Assembly: GCA_904501895.1 (NCBI GenBank)
Contig: CAJGCX010000034.1
Coordinates: forward strand, 1 to 15,215
Reading direction: 5' to 3'
Length of the DNA stretch: 15,215 nt
Origin: Clostridiaceae bacterium
Lineage (GTDB): Bacteria; Bacillota; Clostridia; Oscillospirales; Acutalibacteraceae
Shown: piece after piece, positions 6,231-13,645 of the stretch
Layout: every line of letters begins with the position of its first letter
How positions within the stretch are numbered: the first letter of the stretch is position 1
Translations under genes and position numbers: made by a program
Notes under the pieces: generated by a model
Told to the model about the DNA's origin: nothing
The model's input: only the letters and a program-made list of their open reading frames with translations
Database searches by the model: none

Positions 6231-9200
6231 TTGAAGAAAATTTTAGCTATTTTACTTATAACTGTTTTGATATTGACCTCTGTTTCTCAGGGGTTATTCG
6301 TATTTGCTGAGAATGATGAGAATTATAATGATGTTAAAGCTTTTGCTGATGATTTATCACAAATGCTTCGAGAAAATAATATTGACAACCATAATGATGT
6401 TTATATGAATCAGATGTATGCTTCAGGTGAAGCATATGAAGGTGTGACCTATAATGATTTTGAGTCGTGCAGACTTATTGTAAAAAGTGAGGAATTGATT
6501 GACTTTCAGGGTGCAATTGACTGTGTAAGTGGATATAATGATTTATTTGTTTTACAGTATGACAGCATCGCTTCAACAAAAAATGCTTATGAATATTATC
6601 TCAGTTGTAATAATGTAGAATATGTTGAGCCAGACTTGATTGCAGAAGCAGCTGTTGATGATATTACGGAGGTTGAAATTCCGGGTGATATTGCATCTGC
6701 TGCTAATGATTGGTTATCTGATAAAATAGGATTTAATGACATTAAAGATAGACTTGCAGACAAAATTAAGGATGACTATGTTCTTGTAGCTGTTATAGAT
6801 AGCGGTGCTGACCTTGACCATGACATGCTAAAGGACCGTCTTGTTGAAAGTGATGTAAATTTGAGTAGCACCGGTATTGTAGGTAGCGCAGAAGATGATT
6901 ATGGTCATGGTACTCATGTTGCAGGTATCGTTGCAAGCAATACGCTGACTAATGTAAAAATAAAACCATACAAGGTGCTGAATGAAGATGGCAAAGGCTC
7001 TTTGACAAGCATAGCCTTAGCCGTTGATATGGCTGTTGAGGATGGTGCAGATGTTATAAACTTAAGTCTTACAGCGGATGGTGAAAACAAAACCTTAACG
7101 GATGCTATCAATAATGCTGTTGCTAATGATATAAATGTCGTTGTTGCTGCAGGTAACAGTAGTTATGACCTTGATTATAAAAAAGTTACACCTGCTTGTA
7201 TTGAATCTGCTATAACAGTAAGTGCTATTGACCAGAATGATAATATTGCATCTTTTTCCAATTATGATGGTCCTATTGATATTGCTGCACCTGGAGTTAA
7301 TATTGAAAGTAGTTATCTTAATAATGAATATAAATCAATGAACGGTACTTCTATGGCTGCACCTCAGGTGTCGGCAGGTCTTGCTTTGCTTCAAAGTATT
7401 TCACTCGATGAACCATCATATGAATGTGAGCGTCTTATTAAGGAATATGCAATTAAAAAGAGAGAAAATGATAATGAAAATCGTTATGGTGCAGGTATAT
7501 TATATCTTAAATATATTTTAGATGGAAAGCCGACAACTGCTTCTCCTGTTTTTAGTGTTGATGGCGGAGTGTTTTACGAAACATTTGACCTAGAAATTAC
7601 ATGTCCTGATGATAATGCTAGAATTTATTATCTCATTTATAAGGGCGGAATTGAAAATTCAAATCTATCAGATAGTTTAAAGTATAGTGAACCAATTGAG
7701 ATTTCTATTGACTGTAGAGTTTCTGCATTTGCTTTTGTTGATGGAAAATATCCTAGTGAGATAGCAACAGTTGAGTTTGACAGAATTGCCGAAAATGAAG
7801 ATGCGTTGTATGAAATTGATGAGAAAGGCTACATAACTGAATATTTTGGCTCCGATGAAAATGTTCTTGTACCTGATGTTGTACAGAATAAGCATGTGAA
7901 AGGTATTGAATCTGGCGCGTTTGAGGATAATGATTATATTCATACTGTTGTTTTGCCTGATTCCTGTGTTGAAATCAAGAATTCAGCCTTCAGAAAGTGC
8001 TCGTCACTTATTTCTGTCTCAGGCAATGGTGTTAAGACAGTCGGCTCTTATGCTTTTGCCCAGTCATCTGTTGAGTTTGTGAATTTACGTAATATGAAGA
8101 CCATAGATAGCTATGCCTTTCTTGAATGTAAAAAGCTCAGTACAATTACAATTGACAGAGCAATAGAAATCGGTAGTTTTGCATTTAAAGACACAAAGTC
8201 ATTAAAGAATCTAACCTGTGGAAATCTTACAAAATTAGGAATGGCAGTTTTTGAAAAATCAAGTATTACCTCATTTACTGCGAATAATCTGATGGAAATG
8301 GGTAATAACTGTTTCTTAGATTGTATTCATCTTACTTCAGTTTCTACGGATAATCTTACAGTTTTACCGTTTGGTGCATTTAAAAACTGTGTTTCTCTTA
8401 AAAGTATAAATTTGCCTTCTTTGACTGAAATAGGTCAGAACGCTCTTAATAATACTGTAATTGAGGAGTTTATAGGATTAAATGTAAAAAATGTAGGTAG
8501 TTACGCCTTTGCTAACAATCCATATCTTAAAATGGTTTATTTACCAAAGGCAACGTCCGCTGGAGCTTATCTGTTTTCAGAATGTACATCACTTGAAATT
8601 GTAGGTCTTCTTTCTCTTGAAGCCTTGAACTCGTATTCTTTTAAGAATTGTTTCAAACTATTAAATTTATATTTACCTAATGCAACATCAGTCGCTAATT
8701 TAGCATTTAAGGGTTCGTTAATTGAGCTTGTACGATTTGAAAAAATAGAAAAAATTAAGGATTTACCAACAACACTTCAGGCGTTGATTCTTCCAGCTAC
8801 AATAATCTCGATTAATGCAAATACACCTGATTCAGATTTTACTGTTTATGGATTTGAGGATACCTTTGCTGAAGAATATGCAAATAAAAATGGAAAGGAT
8901 TTTAAGCCTGTTCCTGCTATTTACCACGAAACATCAAAGCAGGTGAGTGTTGATGAGAAATATATTATGGCTTACGTAATCGGCTTTAACACTCATTATC
9001 AATGGTACAGAAATGATGTAGTATCAAATGTAGGTGGCACACCTATTGAAGGTGCAATTCGTTTCTATTATGAGCCTTCTCCTGAAGATGATTGCGCAGC
9101 GTATTATTGTGTTATAACAAGCGACGATGGCACAAATTATAGCACTGTTACGACAGACGCAATTCCTAATGCTCCTGAATACAGAAGTGCAGATTATACA

Positions 9201-9569
9201 GAGTATTATAAGTTGATTGAGGAAATAAATTCTCTTGATAGAGAAATGTATGATGAGGAGCATTTCAAATTACTTGATGAGTTATTAAAAACAGATATTT
9301 CAGGCATTAAATATTGTGAACAATACATAGTGGACTCATTTGTAGATGAATTAAAAGTCACACTAGAGCTTGTTATAAATTCTTTTATTTATGGTGATGT
9401 GAATCATGACCACAATATTTCTGTAATTGATGTTAGATTAATTCTTAGATTTATAGCTGGAAATCAGGTGTTTAATGAAACACAATTAAAAGCAGCTGAT
9501 TATAATAATGACGGTGAAATTACTGCTGTTGATGCACGACTCATAGCACAAAAAGCAGTAGGATTATAA
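6231..9569 (+). CDS. Secreted subtilisin-like (S8) protease with LRR_5 repeats and C-terminal type I dockerin
   Basis: A 1112-residue exported modular protease. The signal peptide covers residues 1-27. A region with an inhibitor I9-like propeptide look (about 80-137) precedes the S8 catalytic domain (about 183-428), with Asp190 (AVIDSGADLDHD), His227 (YGHGTHVAG), oxyanion Asn309 (VVAAGNSS) and Ser374 (NGTSMAAP). Next are a chitobiase C-terminal-like beta segment (about 435-517), a long array of BspA/LRR_5 repeats (about 525-900, IGSFAF/VGSYAF-type motifs), an Ig-like segment with HYQWYRN (about 930-1000), a helical FIVAR-like stretch (about 1003-1050) and a type I dockerin (1054-1112). The dockerin's two calcium loops are DVNHDHNISVID and DYNNDGEITAVD. 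The start codon is TTG, with GGTGAT upstream; the signal peptide fixes it. It should be displayed on a cohesin-bearing scaffoldin. Confidence 0.93.
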   Translation: MKKILAILLITVLILTSVSQGLFVFAENDENYNDVKAFADDLSQMLRENNIDNHNDVYMNQMYASGEAYEGVTYNDFESCRLIVKSEELIDFQGAIDCVSGYNDLFVLQYDSIASTKNAYEYYLSCNNVEYVEPDLIAEAAVDDITEVEIPGDIASAANDWLSDKIGFNDIKDRLADKIKDDYVLVAVIDSGADLDHDMLKDRLVESDVNLSSTGIVGSAEDDYGHGTHVAGIVASNTLTNVKIKPYKVLNEDGKGSLTSIALAVDMAVEDGADVINLSLTADGENKTLTDAINNAVANDINVVVAAGNSSYDLDYKKVTPACIESAITVSAIDQNDNIASFSNYDGPIDIAAPGVNIESSYLNNEYKSMNGTSMAAPQVSAGLALLQSISLDEPSYECERLIKEYAIKKRENDNENRYGAGILYLKYILDGKPTTASPVFSVDGGVFYETFDLEITCPDDNARIYYLIYKGGIENSNLSDSLKYSEPIEISIDCRVSAFAFVDGKYPSEIATVEFDRIAENEDALYEIDEKGYITEYFGSDENVLVPDVVQNKHVKGIESGAFEDNDYIHTVVLPDSCVEIKNSAFRKCSSLISVSGNGVKTVGSYAFAQSSVEFVNLRNMKTIDSYAFLECKKLSTITIDRAIEIGSFAFKDTKSLKNLTCGNLTKLGMAVFEKSSITSFTANNLMEMGNNCFLDCIHLTSVSTDNLTVLPFGAFKNCVSLKSINLPSLTEIGQNALNNTVIEEFIGLNVKNVGSYAFANNPYLKMVYLPKATSAGAYLFSECTSLEIVGLLSLEALNSYSFKNCFKLLNLYLPNATSVANLAFKGSLIELVRFEKIEKIKDLPTTLQALILPATIISINANTPDSDFTVYGFEDTFAEEYANKNGKDFKPVPAIYHETSKQVSVDEKYIMAYVIGFNTHYQWYRNDVVSNVGGTPIEGAIRFYYEPSPEDDCAAYYCVITSDDGTNYSTVTTDAIPNAPEYRSADYTEYYKLIEEINSLDREMYDEEHFKLLDELLKTDISGIKYCEQYIVDSFVDELKVTLELVINSFIYGDVNHDHNISVIDVRLILRFIAGNQVFNETQLKAADYNNDGEITAVDARLIAQKAVGL

Positions 9570-9574
9570 AAATT

Positions 9575-9607
9575 AGCCTTGAGCGTAAAAACTCAAGGCT
9601 GTTTTTT
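9575..9607. terminator. Bidirectional intrinsic terminator
   Basis: AGCCTTGAG (9575-9583) pairs with CTCAAGGCT (9592-9600) over an 8-base loop. GTTTTTT follows on the plus strand and AATTTTTAT on the minus strand. It closes both the dockerin protease gene and the convergent FliB-like gene, and its T tract overlaps the FliB-like stop codon. Confidence 0.92.
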
Positions 9608-10505
9608 ATAGTGCTTCAATTAATTTTTCTATATTTTCATCTGAATATTCAATTTCAGAGGAGTACATACGGGAATATTCAATAATATCATCAAGTGTTA
9701 ATTCTCCGTATTTCTTTATGTGCATTTTGCAAAGATTTTTAATTGTTTCACAGCTTAAATGTATAAACATCAAATCACTTTCATCAGAAAATTCATTCAG
9801 GTGTCTATATGTAAAATATGTAAGTAAATTTTTGAAACAAAAATCATATTTTTCAGGTATATTAATTTCATCAATGTCAATAGACTTTAAATCATTAAGC
9901 AAAATTGGCCAATGCTCCTCAAGTCTTTCTAAAGATAAGTAAATATCAGCCCATTGAGAAACTGATTTTTTTGGAAAATCATTATTACAGAAGCTAAGGA
10001 TGGATTTCCCTTCATTTATTGCATCAAAAATGCATTCACGGATATGGAAAAAGTCTTTTTCATCTTCAGTGCATTGAATGTCCATTCTATCATCTTCTAT
10101 TACTTCAAGTGAAAATTTTTCATTTTGTGAAAGTATAATTTTTCCTGCTTCTTCACAGCAAAGACCAAGCCCCATTTCTGTTCTGTCAGAATAGTAATTT
10201 CTGAATCTCGGATGGTCGTTACAAATCTGACAAAGAGAATTTTCATCCAAATTCAAAATAATTTTACAAAGATTATTTTCATTCAGAAAAGCACATCTGC
10301 CTTTACCGTCAAGCTTAAAACAGGCAAATTCTTCATTACGGTTAATGCCCTCATCAAGTTGCTTTTTGAATGAGTTCTTCACATTGTCGTATAAAGATAA
10401 TGTATCCTCATCAATATCAATTTCCCAACCAATGCAACAATTATGTTTACATTCCTGAGCAATACATCTGAAATTTTTATAATAATTCGGAACAATAGTT
10501 TTCAT
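9606..10505 (-). CDS. FliB-like flagellin lysine-N-methylase family protein (Cys-cluster)
   Basis: A 299-residue cytoplasmic protein of the family named after FliB, which methylates flagellin lysines in Salmonella. The conserved N-terminal Cys pattern is Cys14, Cys19, Cys23 and Cys24 (FRCIAQECKHNCCIGWEI). More Cys follow at 62, 71, 80, 92, 95 and 116-117 (CQICNDHPR, GLGLCCEEAG), consistent with a metal or Fe-S cluster. The C-terminal half is helical and poorly conserved. No flagellar gene lies in the window, so the target is open; the family is common in Clostridia, including non-motile ones. The start at 10505 (MKTIVPNYY) is chosen over an in-frame ATG at 10520 because GGAG lies seven bases before it. 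It is a single gene with its own promoter and terminator. Confidence 0.85.
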   Translation of the reverse strand: MKTIVPNYYKNFRCIAQECKHNCCIGWEIDIDEDTLSLYDNVKNSFKKQLDEGINRNEEFACFKLDGKGRCAFLNENNLCKIILNLDENSLCQICNDHPRFRNYYSDRTEMGLGLCCEEAGKIILSQNEKFSLEVIEDDRMDIQCTEDEKDFFHIRECIFDAINEGKSILSFCNNDFPKKSVSQWADIYLSLERLEEHWPILLNDLKSIDIDEINIPEKYDFCFKNLLTYFTYRHLNEFSDESDLMFIHLSCETIKNLCKMHIKKYGELTLDDIIEYSRMYSSEIEYSDENIEKLIEAL

Positions 10506-10533
10506 ATCATTTCTCCACATTTTTTATATAATT

Positions 10534-10562
10534 ATTATAATTGATAATTTCTATTAATTCAA
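10534..10562 (-). promoter_or_regulatory. Promoter of the FliB-like gene
   Basis: On the minus strand, -35 TTGAAT (10557-10562) and -10 TATAAT (10534-10539) are 17 bases apart. The predicted start is near 10527, about 20 bases before the start codon. Confidence 0.7.
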
Positions 10563-10606
10563 TGAAAAATATTAAGATTTTATATGATTTATTATATGTC
10601 ATGATA

Positions 10607-10635
10607 TTGATTAATAAATAAAACTGTGTTAGAAT
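10607..10635 (+). promoter_or_regulatory. Promoter of the MFS-choloylglycine hydrolase operon
   Basis: TTGATT (10607-10612) and an extended -10, TGTTAGAAT (hexamer TAGAAT, 10630-10635), are 17 bases apart. The start would fall near 10642, just before the GAGG ribosome-binding site at 10650-10653. It is divergent from the FliB-like promoter, about 45 bases away. Confidence 0.75.
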
Positions 10636-10659
10636 ACAAAAAACATTTTGAGGTGCATT

Positions 10660-11820
10660 ATGACATTATTATTAGTTATTATATATGTGGTTTTTGTTTC
10701 TTTAGGTCTGCCTGACTCCTTATTTGGTGCAGCCTGGCCGGTGGTACATCTTGATTTTGATATTAATGAAAGCTTTGCTTCGCTTTATGGTATTATAACA
10801 GGTTTTTGTACAGGTGGTGTAAGCTTCATTTCAGGTTGGCTTATAAGAAAATTTGGCACGGGTAAGGTTACTCTAATTTCAACAATGCTTACTGTTATAG
10901 GCTTGTTCATTATGAGTATTTCACCTAATATTGTTATAATGATGCTTGGTGCAGTTGTATTAGGCTACGGTGCAGGTGTCATTGATACAGCTCTAAATAA
11001 TTTCATTTCTCTTCATTATAAAGCACAGCACATGAATTGGCTTCACGCTTGTTGGGGTGTTGGTGTAACTATAAGTCCATTGATTATGTCAGCATTTTTA
11101 ACAGAAGACACAGGCTCATGGAGAAGTGGCTATCGTGTTGTTGCAGTGTTACAGTTATCAATTGGTATTATAATTGCGTTAACACTTAATAAATGGAAAA
11201 TTGTAAAAGAAGACTTTTGTACTGAAAAATCTGACCAGCCACAAAAAAGTCTTTTTGAAATTTTAAAAATCAATGGTGTTTTACCAAGTGTGCTTTCACA
11301 AGGAATTTATTGTAGTATGGAATTTACAATCGGTACATGGGGTGCATCCTATCTTGTTAATGTTCATTCATTGTCACCGGCAGAAGCTGCAAAATGGATT
11401 TCATTATATTTTGGTGGAATAATGGTAGGACGAATTGTTTCAGGCTTTATTTCTATGAAAACAAGTGACAATACAATGATTCGTGGAGGTATAGTGGTCT
11501 CTTGTCTTGGTATGATTTTATTGTCTTTACCATTAGGTGAAATTTCATTCCTTGGTTTGCTTCTCATCGGTGCAGGCTTTGGCCCTATTTTTCCAAGCAT
11601 TCTTCACTCTGTACCTGACAGATTTGGTACAGAGTATTCAGCAGATATAACAGGCTTCCATATGGGTGGTGCTTATGGTATCGGTTTTGGTGTTCAGCTT
11701 ATATTTGGTTTTGTTGCTACTGCAACAACGTTTAAAATCACAACTTTTGTTTTGTTAGCACTTGTTTTGGCACTTTTTATGGTGAATGAATTAACAATTT
11801 CTATTGTCAGAAAAAAATAA
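10660..11820 (+). CDS. MFS transporter (FucP/YbjJ-like), possibly for bile salts
   Basis: A 386-residue major facilitator superfamily permease with about 12 hydrophobic helices. Visible family features are the first helix with GLPDSLFGAAWPVVH, the loop 2-3 motif GWLIRKFGTGKV (about 59-70), GYGAGVIDTALNNFI in helix 4 and NWLHACWGVG in helix 5. The latter pattern is typical of the FucP-like sugar:H+ symporter branch. The C-terminal half repeats the pattern (GGIMVGRIVSGF, GAGFGPIFPSILH). The ATG at 10660 is chosen because GAGG lies six bases upstream; the TTG at 10648 overlaps that site. The choloylglycine hydrolase gene starts 42 bases downstream, so the natural inference is that this protein moves that enzyme's substrate or product. 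MFS bile-salt transporters next to hydrolases are known in Lactobacillus (CbsT1/T2). Substrate is unproven. Confidence 0.85.
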   Translation: MTLLLVIIYVVFVSLGLPDSLFGAAWPVVHLDFDINESFASLYGIITGFCTGGVSFISGWLIRKFGTGKVTLISTMLTVIGLFIMSISPNIVIMMLGAVVLGYGAGVIDTALNNFISLHYKAQHMNWLHACWGVGVTISPLIMSAFLTEDTGSWRSGYRVVAVLQLSIGIIIALTLNKWKIVKEDFCTEKSDQPQKSLFEILKINGVLPSVLSQGIYCSMEFTIGTWGASYLVNVHSLSPAEAAKWISLYFGGIMVGRIVSGFISMKTSDNTMIRGGIVVSCLGMILLSLPLGEISFLGLLLIGAGFGPIFPSILHSVPDRFGTEYSADITGFHMGGAYGIGFGVQLIFGFVATATTFKITTFVLLALVLALFMVNELTISIVRKK

Positions 11821-11828
11821 TATAGTAG

Positions 11829-11873
11829 GAAGTACACATAATAATCAAAAGGAGCGATTATTATGTGTACTTC
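11829..11873 (+). promoter_or_regulatory. Perfect 18-bp inverted repeat enclosing the RBS and start codon of the hydrolase gene
   Basis: GAAGTACACATAATAATC (11829-11846) is the exact reverse complement of GATTATTATGTGTACTTC (11856-11873). The 9-base loop AAAAGGAGC holds the Shine-Dalgarno. The ATG (11863-11865) and the codons for Cys2, Thr3 and part of Ser4 lie in the 3' arm. In mRNA this would form an 18-bp hairpin showing the SD but hiding the start codon. It begins 8 bases after the MFS stop codon, within reach of a terminating ribosome, so translational coupling is the simplest model. There is no T tract, so it is not a terminator. Confidence 0.85.
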
Positions 11874-12834
11874 AATTTCTTTTACAGCAAAAGACCACTA
11901 CTTTGGCAGAAATCTTGATATGGAATGTTCATACGGAGAAAAGGTTATAATTACACCAAGAAATTATCCGTTAAAATTTCGACATCTGCGTGAAAATAAT
12001 AGACATTTTGCAATGATAGGTATGGGAATAGTAGTTGACGATTATCCTTTGTATTATGAGGCGACAAATGAAAAAGGTCTATCAATGTCAGGTCTTAGTT
12101 TTACTACAAGTGCTGTTTATAATGACTTTGATATTGATAAAGAAAACATATGTGTATTTGAGTTGATTCCTTATGTGCTTGGGAACTGCTCAACAGTTGA
12201 TGAAGCAAGCGAATTATTAGAAAGAATTAATATTGTTTTAACACCGTTTAATAACGATTTAAAAACAGCTGAGCTTCATTGGATGATTTCGGATAAGGAT
12301 TATTCCATAACTGTAGAATGTGTCAAGGATGGTTTGAAAATTTATTATAATCCTGTGCATATTTTAACTAATAACCCTGAATTCCCTATGCAGATGTTTA
12401 ATTTGAACAATTATATGAACTTAACTCGCGAAGAACCTGAAACACGATTTGCTGAAGGTTTTGATTTCAATAAATACAGCAGGGGAATGGGTGCTCTCGG
12501 TTTACCCGGAGATTTATCCTCAATGTCACGGCTTGTAAGAGGTGCATTTACAAGACTTAATTCCGTTTGTGGCAATACGGAAAATGATTCTGTAAGTCAG
12601 TTTTTTCATATCCTTCAATCAGTTTCACAGATAAATGGCTGTGTAAGAGTAGGAGTGTCCTTTGAAAAAACATTATATTCCTCATGTTGTAACACTGATA
12701 AAGGAATTTATTACTATACGACTTATAACAATAATCAGATTTCAGCTGTTTGTCTCCACCGTGAAAATCTTGACAACAATCAGTTGATAATATATAATCT
12801 CTCATATGAACAAAATATAAATTATCAGAATTAA
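11863..12834 (+). CDS. Choloylglycine hydrolase / bile salt hydrolase-like Ntn amidase
   Basis: A 323-residue N-terminal nucleophile hydrolase of the choloylglycine hydrolase family, cytoplasmic, which cleaves the amide bond of glycine- or taurine-conjugated bile acids (or, in relatives, penicillin V or acyl-homoserine lactones). After Met removal the nucleophile is Cys2 (MCTSISF). Compared with the Clostridium perfringens enzyme, I see Arg16 and Asp19 (FGRNLD), Asn170 (LTNNPEF) and Arg223 (MSRLVRGAF) in the places of Arg18, Asp21, Asn175 and Arg228. GLPGDLSS, QFFHIL and KGIYYYTTYNNNQI are also typical. The residue matching Asn82 is Ser79 (GLSF), which is unusual and bears on specificity. There is no signal peptide. 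It is probably co-transcribed with the MFS gene, and its start is inside the hairpin described separately. Confidence 0.92.
   Translation: MCTSISFTAKDHYFGRNLDMECSYGEKVIITPRNYPLKFRHLRENNRHFAMIGMGIVVDDYPLYYEATNEKGLSMSGLSFTTSAVYNDFDIDKENICVFELIPYVLGNCSTVDEASELLERINIVLTPFNNDLKTAELHWMISDKDYSITVECVKDGLKIYYNPVHILTNNPEFPMQMFNLNNYMNLTREEPETRFAEGFDFNKYSRGMGALGLPGDLSSMSRLVRGAFTRLNSVCGNTENDSVSQFFHILQSVSQINGCVRVGVSFEKTLYSSCCNTDKGIYYYTTYNNNQISAVCLHRENLDNNQLIIYNLSYEQNINYQN
12770..12798 (+). promoter_or_regulatory. Exact consensus sigma-A promoter inside the hydrolase gene, driving pnuC
   Basis: TTGACA (12770-12775) and TATAAT (12793-12798) are separated by exactly 17 bases, a perfect match to the consensus. 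It lies within the last 65 bases of the hydrolase reading frame and points at pnuC. The predicted start is near 12805, giving a leader of about 129 bases before the pnuC ATG. Confidence 0.75.
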
Positions 12835-12840
12835 ATATTA

Positions 12841-12930
12841 ACTGCCACCGGGTAGGGTGATGCAATGCATCCATTTGATATATCGTTAGGTCTTTGAAGA
12901 TGTATCAGTGGGTGTTATTTTTTTGGAGGA
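12841..12930 (+). promoter_or_regulatory. Structured pnuC leader, possible cis-regulatory RNA
   Basis: Between the hydrolase stop and the pnuC start are several helices. TGATATATC (12876-12884) pairs with GATGTATCA (12899-12907, one G-U) over a 14-base loop. Two alternatives compete 5' of this: TGCCACC (12843-12849) with GGTG-AT-GCA (12856-12864), or GATGC (12859-12863) with GCATC (12867-12871). CCAC (12845-12848) can instead close the whole domain with GTGG (12908-12911). T7 and the ribosome-binding site GGAGGA (12925-12930) follow. I could not match it to a riboswitch class from memory; it does not resemble the NAD+-II (pnuC) class, TPP or FMN. Confidence 0.4.
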
Positions 12931-12933
12931 TTT

Positions 12934-13620
12934 ATGAAAAGGATTTTAAACTATTTTACAAAATTTGAAATAGGATTATGGCTGTCGTCGGTAGTCGTGA
13001 TTATTGCAACATTCTTTATTTTTAAGGATAAGGATTATCTTACACTTTGTGCCTCGATTATCGGAGCAACATTTTTGATTTTAAATGCAAAGGGCAATCC
13101 GTTAGGACAATTTCTTACAATTATTTTCAGTATTCTTTATGGCTTCATTTCCTTTAAATTTTCTTATTATGGAGAAATGATTACATATCTTTTTATGTCA
13201 ATGCCTATGGCAATTTTTGCACTTATATCATGGCTTAAAAATCCCTATAAAGGCAACAAATCACAGGTAACCGTTAACAGAATTTCTAAAAAAGAAGTTG
13301 TGTTTATGATGTTGTTAACACTCGTAGTAACAGTAATCTTTTATTATATTCTGAAGTATTTTAATACAGCAAATCTTCTGCCAAGCACCTTTTCGGTGAC
13401 AACGAGCTTTATTGCTGTTTATCTAACCTTTAGACGAAGCCCATATTTCGCACTTGCCTACGCTATGAATGATTTAGTTTTGATTATCTTATGGTCTCTT
13501 GCAAGCGTTACTGATATCTCATATCTGTCTGTTGTAATCTGCTTTATTGTATTCCTTGTGAATGATATGTACGGATTTATCAGTTGGAAAAGAATGGAGA
13601 AAAAGCAAAAAGAGGATTGA
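12934..13620 (+). CDS. pnuC: PnuC-family nicotinamide riboside (vitamin) transporter
   Basis: A 228-residue integral membrane protein of the PnuC family, which takes up nicotinamide riboside by facilitated diffusion coupled to intracellular phosphorylation, for NAD salvage. There are about seven hydrophobic segments. Family motifs visible are NAKGNPLGQF (about 51-60) at a helix boundary, YAMNDLVLIILW (about 176-187), and the C-terminal NDMYGFISWKRM (about 210-221), which is the most typical PnuC signature. Related members carry thiamine (PnuT) or riboflavin (PnuX); the leader shows no TPP or FMN riboswitch, so nicotinamide riboside is the default guess. GGAGGA lies just before the ATG. It has its own consensus promoter in the preceding gene, so it need not be part of the MFS-hydrolase operon. 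The NadR/NrK kinase partner is not in the window. Confidence 0.9.
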   Translation: MKRILNYFTKFEIGLWLSSVVVIIATFFIFKDKDYLTLCASIIGATFLILNAKGNPLGQFLTIIFSILYGFISFKFSYYGEMITYLFMSMPMAIFALISWLKNPYKGNKSQVTVNRISKKEVVFMMLLTLVVTVIFYYILKYFNTANLLPSTFSVTTSFIAVYLTFRRSPYFALAYAMNDLVLIILWSLASVTDISYLSVVICFIVFLVNDMYGFISWKRMEKKQKED

Positions 13621-13645
13621 TAAATTGGAGTTTGTCGGGATATAC

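Noticed and set aside
10648..10659. Upstream TTG start for the MFS gene
   Set aside because: It overlaps the GAGG ribosome-binding site that serves the ATG at 10660.
11829..11873. The inverted repeat as an intrinsic terminator of the MFS gene
   Set aside because: No T tract follows on either strand, the stem is AT-rich, and the 3' arm is the start of a conserved gene.
12557..12874. A 105-codon minus-strand frame crossing the hydrolase-pnuC junction
   Set aside because: Antisense to the conserved hydrolase C-terminus and the leader, with no family resemblance.
12841..12930. Assignment of the pnuC leader to NAD+-II, TPP, FMN, preQ1, fluoride or cobalamin riboswitches
   Set aside because: None of the conserved core motifs I remember for these classes could be found; only a loose GGTGATG resemblance to the fluoride motif exists.
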